Below, in pieces: positions 60,042 through 64,000 of a stretch of DNA of 64,000 nucleotides (position 1 is its first letter; each line of letters starts with the position of its first letter). Source of the DNA: Tupaia tana. Taxonomy: Eukaryota > Chordata > Mammalia > Scandentia > Tupaiidae. The DNA lies in NCBI GenBank assembly GCA_026018925.1, contig JAKSZU010000026.1, positions 20,068,759 to 20,132,758 of the forward strand, in the 5' to 3' direction. The position numbers were made by a program, and so were the translations under genes. The notes below the pieces were generated by a model. It saw nothing but the letters and a program-made list of their open reading frames with translations, did no database searches and was not told the DNA's origin.

Positions 60042-60659
60042 AGAAGGACAGAGGACTGAAATGCGATGCCAAAGAGCGCACACGTGAGATTGTGACCAAA
60101 ATGTTCCGTTTCCCCAGCGTTTCCACGCACATTTCGTTTTGCCTTTCTGCTTTCCTGGTGCAATGGTAGTGTCCTTGGGCAACGGTGTGATCTTCACAAC
60201 TTCTCAGGGACCAAAGAGAGAACGGAGAGGTGACCTTTTCCCACCTCCCTCAGAGGGGACACCTTCCCTGAGTCCAAAACCATAGAGTATCAGACACCTG
60301 TGCTTCACTGGGCACTCCATGAACCAGGGTCCCCTGGGCGGAACCACGCAAGGTTGCTTCCTGGGCGTCAGGTAGCTGTCCAGTGGACTAGCCGTCAAGA
60401 GAATTAGGTAGTGACCTTGGGCAGCAAGGATGGTACCTGTTTCCTCTGGTCCTGTTTTCTGTCTGCAACAGCCGGGTGTGTTGGGCTGGGCTCTTTGAGG
60501 TTCTGGGAGGTTCACCCACTGACCCAGATAGTTGGTATGTGTTGCACCCTTTTGAGAACAGACTTTCAATAAACCTTTCAAACCTAGAAATGAATGGATC
60601 AAACTGTTGTAGAGGTCAAGGTACAGGAGATGCCAAATTGTTGGGAGAGCCAGGCTTCC

Positions 60660-61360
60660 CTCGCCATAAGGGGAGGTTAGGGGTCAAAGGTCGGGTTCCG
60701 GTCAAGGCCGGGGGTGGGGGCCGGAAGTCCCAGATCTGGTCCAGTCGGGGCCTACAGCAGCGTGACTAAAGCTCCCGAGGCAGAGCTTCGGCACCGGGAG
60801 AGGGCGGAGCTTGGGGCTTCCCAATGGCAGCTCGCGTCTTTCCTCCGCAGCCAATCAACGCCCGGAGACGGTCAAATTTAAACCCCCACCCACCGCCTCC
60901 GCCGGGACCTGTCCCGAAAGCGTTTGTAGAAAGTGCGGCCGCTGGCCCCGCCCCTGCCTGGGAGGCGGGGAGAAGGGCGGGCTCTCGTTTCCAGCCCGCC
61001 TATCACGAGAGGCAGTCCGCGAAGAGGCGGGCGGCGGCGCCAATCAGGGCGAGCAGCTGGAGCTCGGCAGAGCAGTTGGCTACAGTTGTTGCAACTTTTT
61101 TTCGAAAGCTCGGTTTCCCGGGAGATCCCAGACTGTGACTGAGCCAGGCTATGGCAAGAGGTATTTGCCCAGATGGCCAATGCTGGGGCGGCCGGGTAGG
61201 AGGGGGTCGCGCTGCAGGGGGACCGGGGTGGCGTACGCGGCGGTAGGGAATTACCCTGCGAGCGACTCGGAGGGAACGCAGGGACCCAGGGGGAGGGGGA
61301 AGTGAGCGGGAGGGGTCCGCTGCAGAACCTTTCACGTCCCGGACCCTCCCATCCCCGATC
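60660..61360 (+). promoter_or_regulatory. KMT5A: CpG island and putative KMT5A promoter
   Basis: GC-rich, SINE-free. Contains a DR1-like nuclear-receptor site GGGTCAAAGGTCG (60681-60693), an ETS site CCGGAAGT (60721-60728), three CCAAT boxes (60821, 60851, 61040) and a TTTAAA (60877-60882) that could serve as a cell-cycle homology region. Several CCAAT boxes next to such an element are typical of genes switched on in G2/M, which fits KMT5A. No TATA box at a fixed place is evident. Confidence 0.65.
61151..61160 (+). CDS. KMT5A: KMT5A first coding bases (MARG start), exon 1
   Basis: ATG-GCA-AGA-G followed by GTATTT, a possible donor. KMT5A (SETD8/PR-Set7, the histone H4 lysine 20 monomethyltransferase) in its shorter isoform begins MARGRKMSKPR, and the human gene lies next to SBNO1 in this divergent arrangement. 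Only ten coding bases are here; the second exon would have to start GC-AGG-AAG or similar and is not within the window. The call rests on position, the four residues, the phase and the CpG island. The donor is weaker than consensus. Confidence 0.62.
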
Positions 61361-61955
61361 CCAAGCCTCCACAAGCCCCTCCCACTGTCATTCCTCGGTT
61401 TTCCCTAACGCGTGGGCACCCGTCGGCCTGCCTGTCCAGAGGCGGCGGATCCATATGTCGGAGCTCCTGGAAACTACAGCGCAGAGCCCCTCTGGGGAAT
61501 GGTTGTTATTGTATGGTAGAAAGTGGGGGAGGCGTGAGGTTTCGCTTTCTCTGGGGCTTTCTTTCTCCTTGGGAAAGGAGGTGACCCCGAGGCGAAGGCG
61601 CGGATCGGTAACCTACATCTTGGGAAGCCAGTCGGAGTGGACACCGCGGCAGGCGCCTCCCTTCCCTCCCCACGCCCTGAGTCAGCTCTGCGCCGCTGGC
61701 TCACTTTGAGTTGAAATGGGGCTCCTGGCACCTCCCAGGGCGTTCCTTCGCCCCAAAGCTAGTCAGGACTCTGGTCCACGGGAGATGGCTTGGGTGGTCT
61801 TGTTCAGCCGCGGGAGGCGATGCCCTACCTGAAGTCCTTCTTTGCATTTTTAGTTTGCAGTCAGGACCGTGAAACCCTCTTTATGCGGCAGAGAGATCTC
61901 CAACCGCTGGTCATTTCCAGCCTCTGTGTCTCCTTTCCACTAAAGGACCAAAAAC

Positions 61956-62484
61956 TTTTTTTTTTTTTTTTTTTTGAGAGGTTTTTGCTATAGGGAGCGT
62001 GAGTTTAAGCCACCGGGTCCGGGACTCGAACCGCGGTCTATTACGTGGGAGTCCAGCGACATAGCCATTACGCTAACTGCTAGTCACGAAGGGCCAAAAA
62101 CTTAAGGGTAACAGTTGAGTAGAATTTTTCTTTTTTCAAGTATAAGGTGGGCTGTTATATTTTCTTTCACAATTCCAAGGCATCATGTTAATAGAATTTT
62201 GCCTTAATGAAAATATTGCGGAACCAGCAGTTAGCGTAATGGCTATGTCGCTGGACTCCCACGTAGTCGACCGCGGTTCGCGTCCCAGACCCAGTGGCTT
62301 AAAACTCAGGCCTGGCGCGTGTGCGTGCGTGCCCAAGATCCCGAGAGGAGAATGGAGGAGAAGGGATTGCTGCGTGACCATCCCCCCTGGGGGGTGATTT
62401 CTCGCTTTCTATCTCTCTGTCTCTGTCTGTCTGGCAAGCGCACGCGCCCTATAGCAAAAACCTCTCAAAAAAAAAAAAAAAAAA
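61956..62484. repeat. Two L SINEs in KMT5A intron 1
   Basis: Minus L 61956-62087 is internally deleted: it jumps from 'gctatagggagcg' to 'tgagtttaagccaccgg', losing about 120 bp, yet keeps both ends and the flanking ccaaaaactt. Plus L 62220-62484 is young, of the 'gaacc' subfamily, flanked by gaaaatattgc on both sides. Confidence 0.9.
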
Positions 62485-62539
62485 GAAAATATTGCAATAA
62501 TAATGGATAAAATAATGATTGATTCAGCAGATAGTTATT

Positions 62540-63228
62540 GGGCTCCTTTGTTTTCAGGCCCTGCATCTCCTTGCATCATTTAGTCCCCCAGCATCCCTAT
62601 AGGGTATTTGGGGACAATACTTCCCCAGACTCTGATAAAGAAATGAGGCATAGTGAACTTCAGGTTAAAGAGCTTTATAACTCTGTTCATAGAGAAAATC
62701 AAGATTAATTTTTTTTACTAGAAAGTGTTAAGCTTATTTTACTTCTTTATTTTGCTATGAGAGAAGGAGAAATGCTCCCTCATAGGGTCTCCACACTCCA
62801 ATTCACCCGAGCCCCAGCCAGATCGTGGGAGTGGGTGCCGTTGCCAGGCATGTACAGGGAGGCCTTGAGATGCGAACCTGGGACCTGCCTATGTTGATCC
62901 AGGCATCAAAGAGTGTTGTGTTACTGTTAAGCTACAGGCTGGCCCCCTTACCTGACTGTGTTTCCCTGGTTCGCTTTTCCCAAGACACCAAAATCCCTTA
63001 AACTACCTGTTTCAAAAGTAATACATTAAAAAAAAACCTTTTTAGTTAATGTATGGGGGGGCAGCGTGTGGCATGGTGGTTCAGGTGCTGAATCCCTCAT
63101 GGCCCATGGCCCGATTCAAGTGTCAAATCTGGCGGCTTGGAAAATCATGCCTGGCATGTGTGGGTGCAAAACCAAAATCCCAAGAAGAGAATGGGGGACA
63201 AAGGGGGAAAAAAAAAAAAAAAAACTTA
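62540..63228. repeat. MIR-like relic and two P SINEs
   Basis: 62540-62700 resembles MIR ('ttattgggctcctttg', 'aaagaaatgaggcatagtga'). Minus P 62745-62946 ends 'caggctggcccc'. Plus P 63056-63228 begins 'gggggggcagcgtgtggcatgg'. Confidence 0.6.
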
Positions 63229-63532
63229 AAAAATCTGTGTGGGGCAAACTACCCATCTGTCATTGAAATACTTAACCTATGGGCAAATAATAACCTCAAC
63301 TGTTAGAAATTGCTATCCTCGGATTTCAGAGGTGCAAGCTGAAGCTCAGGTCACTGTCCAGACTCTAGTTATGCTGTGTCTTTGTTCATCCCACCCCACC
63401 TGGCCCAGGTAGCCAATGGAAGGTGAATGTTTTCTAGCTTTTACCATGGCAGGCTTACAAATCACCTTTGAAAGTATCAGTTAGTGAGTCTCACTGTCTA
63501 ACTTGACCCCAAAACTGGTAGGTAACTATTTC

Positions 63533-63812
63533 TTTTTTTTTTTTTTTTTTCTTTTTTTTTTGGAGAGGTTTTTGCTATAGGGCACGTGCGCTCGCCAGAC
63601 AGACAGAGACAGACAGAGAGATAGAAAGTGAGAAATCACCCCCCAGGGGGGATGGCCACGCCGCAATCCCTTCTCCTCCATTCTCCTCTCGGGATCTTGG
63701 GCACGCACGCACAAGCGCCCGGCGTGAGTTTAAGCCGCCGGGTCCGGGACTCGAACCGCGGTCGACTACATGGGAGTCCAGCGACATAGCCATTACACTA
63801 ACTGCTGGTCCC
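63533..63812 (-). repeat. Young L SINE near the right edge
   Basis: Full-length minus L with nearly all CpGs kept and a long T/C-T start (its A-tail). Flanked by aggtaactatttctt on both sides (about 63520 and 63813), a perfect 15-bp target duplication. Confidence 0.95.
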
Positions 63813-64000
63813 AGGTAACTATTTCTTAACTTCATTACGCCTACAAACTATCAAATTGGATATTTAGAAACACAAATGTCAAGTCATTTCTAGTACTTAA
63901 AAATGAAAGGTTAATCCTTTTCTTCTAGAAAATTGGTCTTTGTTCCAAACTTGCAGTTCCCTGGAGAGAGCCCCACTGGGTCACGTGAACAGACTGTTCA

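Larger units (their letters stand above)
61161..64000 (+). other. KMT5A: Putative KMT5A intron 1 (partial)
   Basis: Starts at the GTATTT donor and runs off the right edge. 61361-61955 is unique and CpG-rich at first. No second coding exon (RKMSKP) could be found. The right part holds SINEs, listed separately; 63229-63532 and 63813-64000 show nothing recognised. Confidence 0.5.

Noticed and set aside
61302-61709. 135-codon frame after the KMT5A ATG region
   Set aside because: Does not match KMT5A and lacks the RKMSKP continuation; lies in the intron side of the CpG island.
1-64000. Dozens of short frames with THAHAPGVS- or PRSREENG-like peptides on both strands
   Set aside because: They are translations of the same SINE family in different frames, not a protein family.

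Overview
The window is mammalian nuclear DNA. Most of it is the 5' half of the SBNO1 gene (strawberry notch homolog 1) on the minus strand, followed on the plus strand by what looks like the promoter and first exon of KMT5A (SETD8/PR-Set7). SBNO1 is recognised from fifteen coding exons that join without a reading-frame break into about 708 codons, matching the remembered human protein from its first residue to just past the helicase core start; the rest of the gene lies beyond the left edge. The SBNO1-KMT5A order and head-to-head orientation agree with human 12q24.31.

Layout: 1-2,332 is SBNO1 intron 16. Exons 16 to 2 lie between 2,333 and 36,864, separated by SINE-filled introns; intron 10 is a U12-type intron. 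Intron 2 carries a second, non-functional-looking copy of exon 3. Intron 1 covers 36,865-53,132. A CpG island with SBNO1 exon 1 lies at about 52,400-53,900. The space between the genes (about 53,900-60,650) holds SINEs and an old L1 3' end. A second CpG island at about 60,680-61,360 contains a ten-base coding end of KMT5A exon 1 (ATG at 61,151), and the rest to 64,000 is KMT5A intron 1.

Roughly half of the window is tRNA-derived SINEs. I use three working labels of my own. L is about 260 bp, with head 'gggaccagcagttagcgtaatgg' shortened or varied, a C6TG6 palindrome, and end 'ccctatagcaaaaacctctcc' plus A-tail. S is about 150 bp, with the same kind of head but the middle missing, ending 'ctctggtcaaatt' and an AATAAA-rich tail. 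P is an older, more diverged L-like group ('ctggatcccacatgg', 'ccctctggcaatt'). Coordinates of SINEs are read by eye and good to about 10 bp. Older material includes MIR pieces, hAT-Charlie fragments, an L1 3' end, a mariner-like MITE, two 7SL/Alu-like scraps and an SNRPG processed pseudogene.

Organism: a placental mammal. The 7SL-derived scraps point to Euarchontoglires, and dominance of tRNA SINEs rather than Alu or B1 makes a tree shrew or colugo the best guesses; this is inference and not firm. No ERV, CRISPR or bacterial features were seen.
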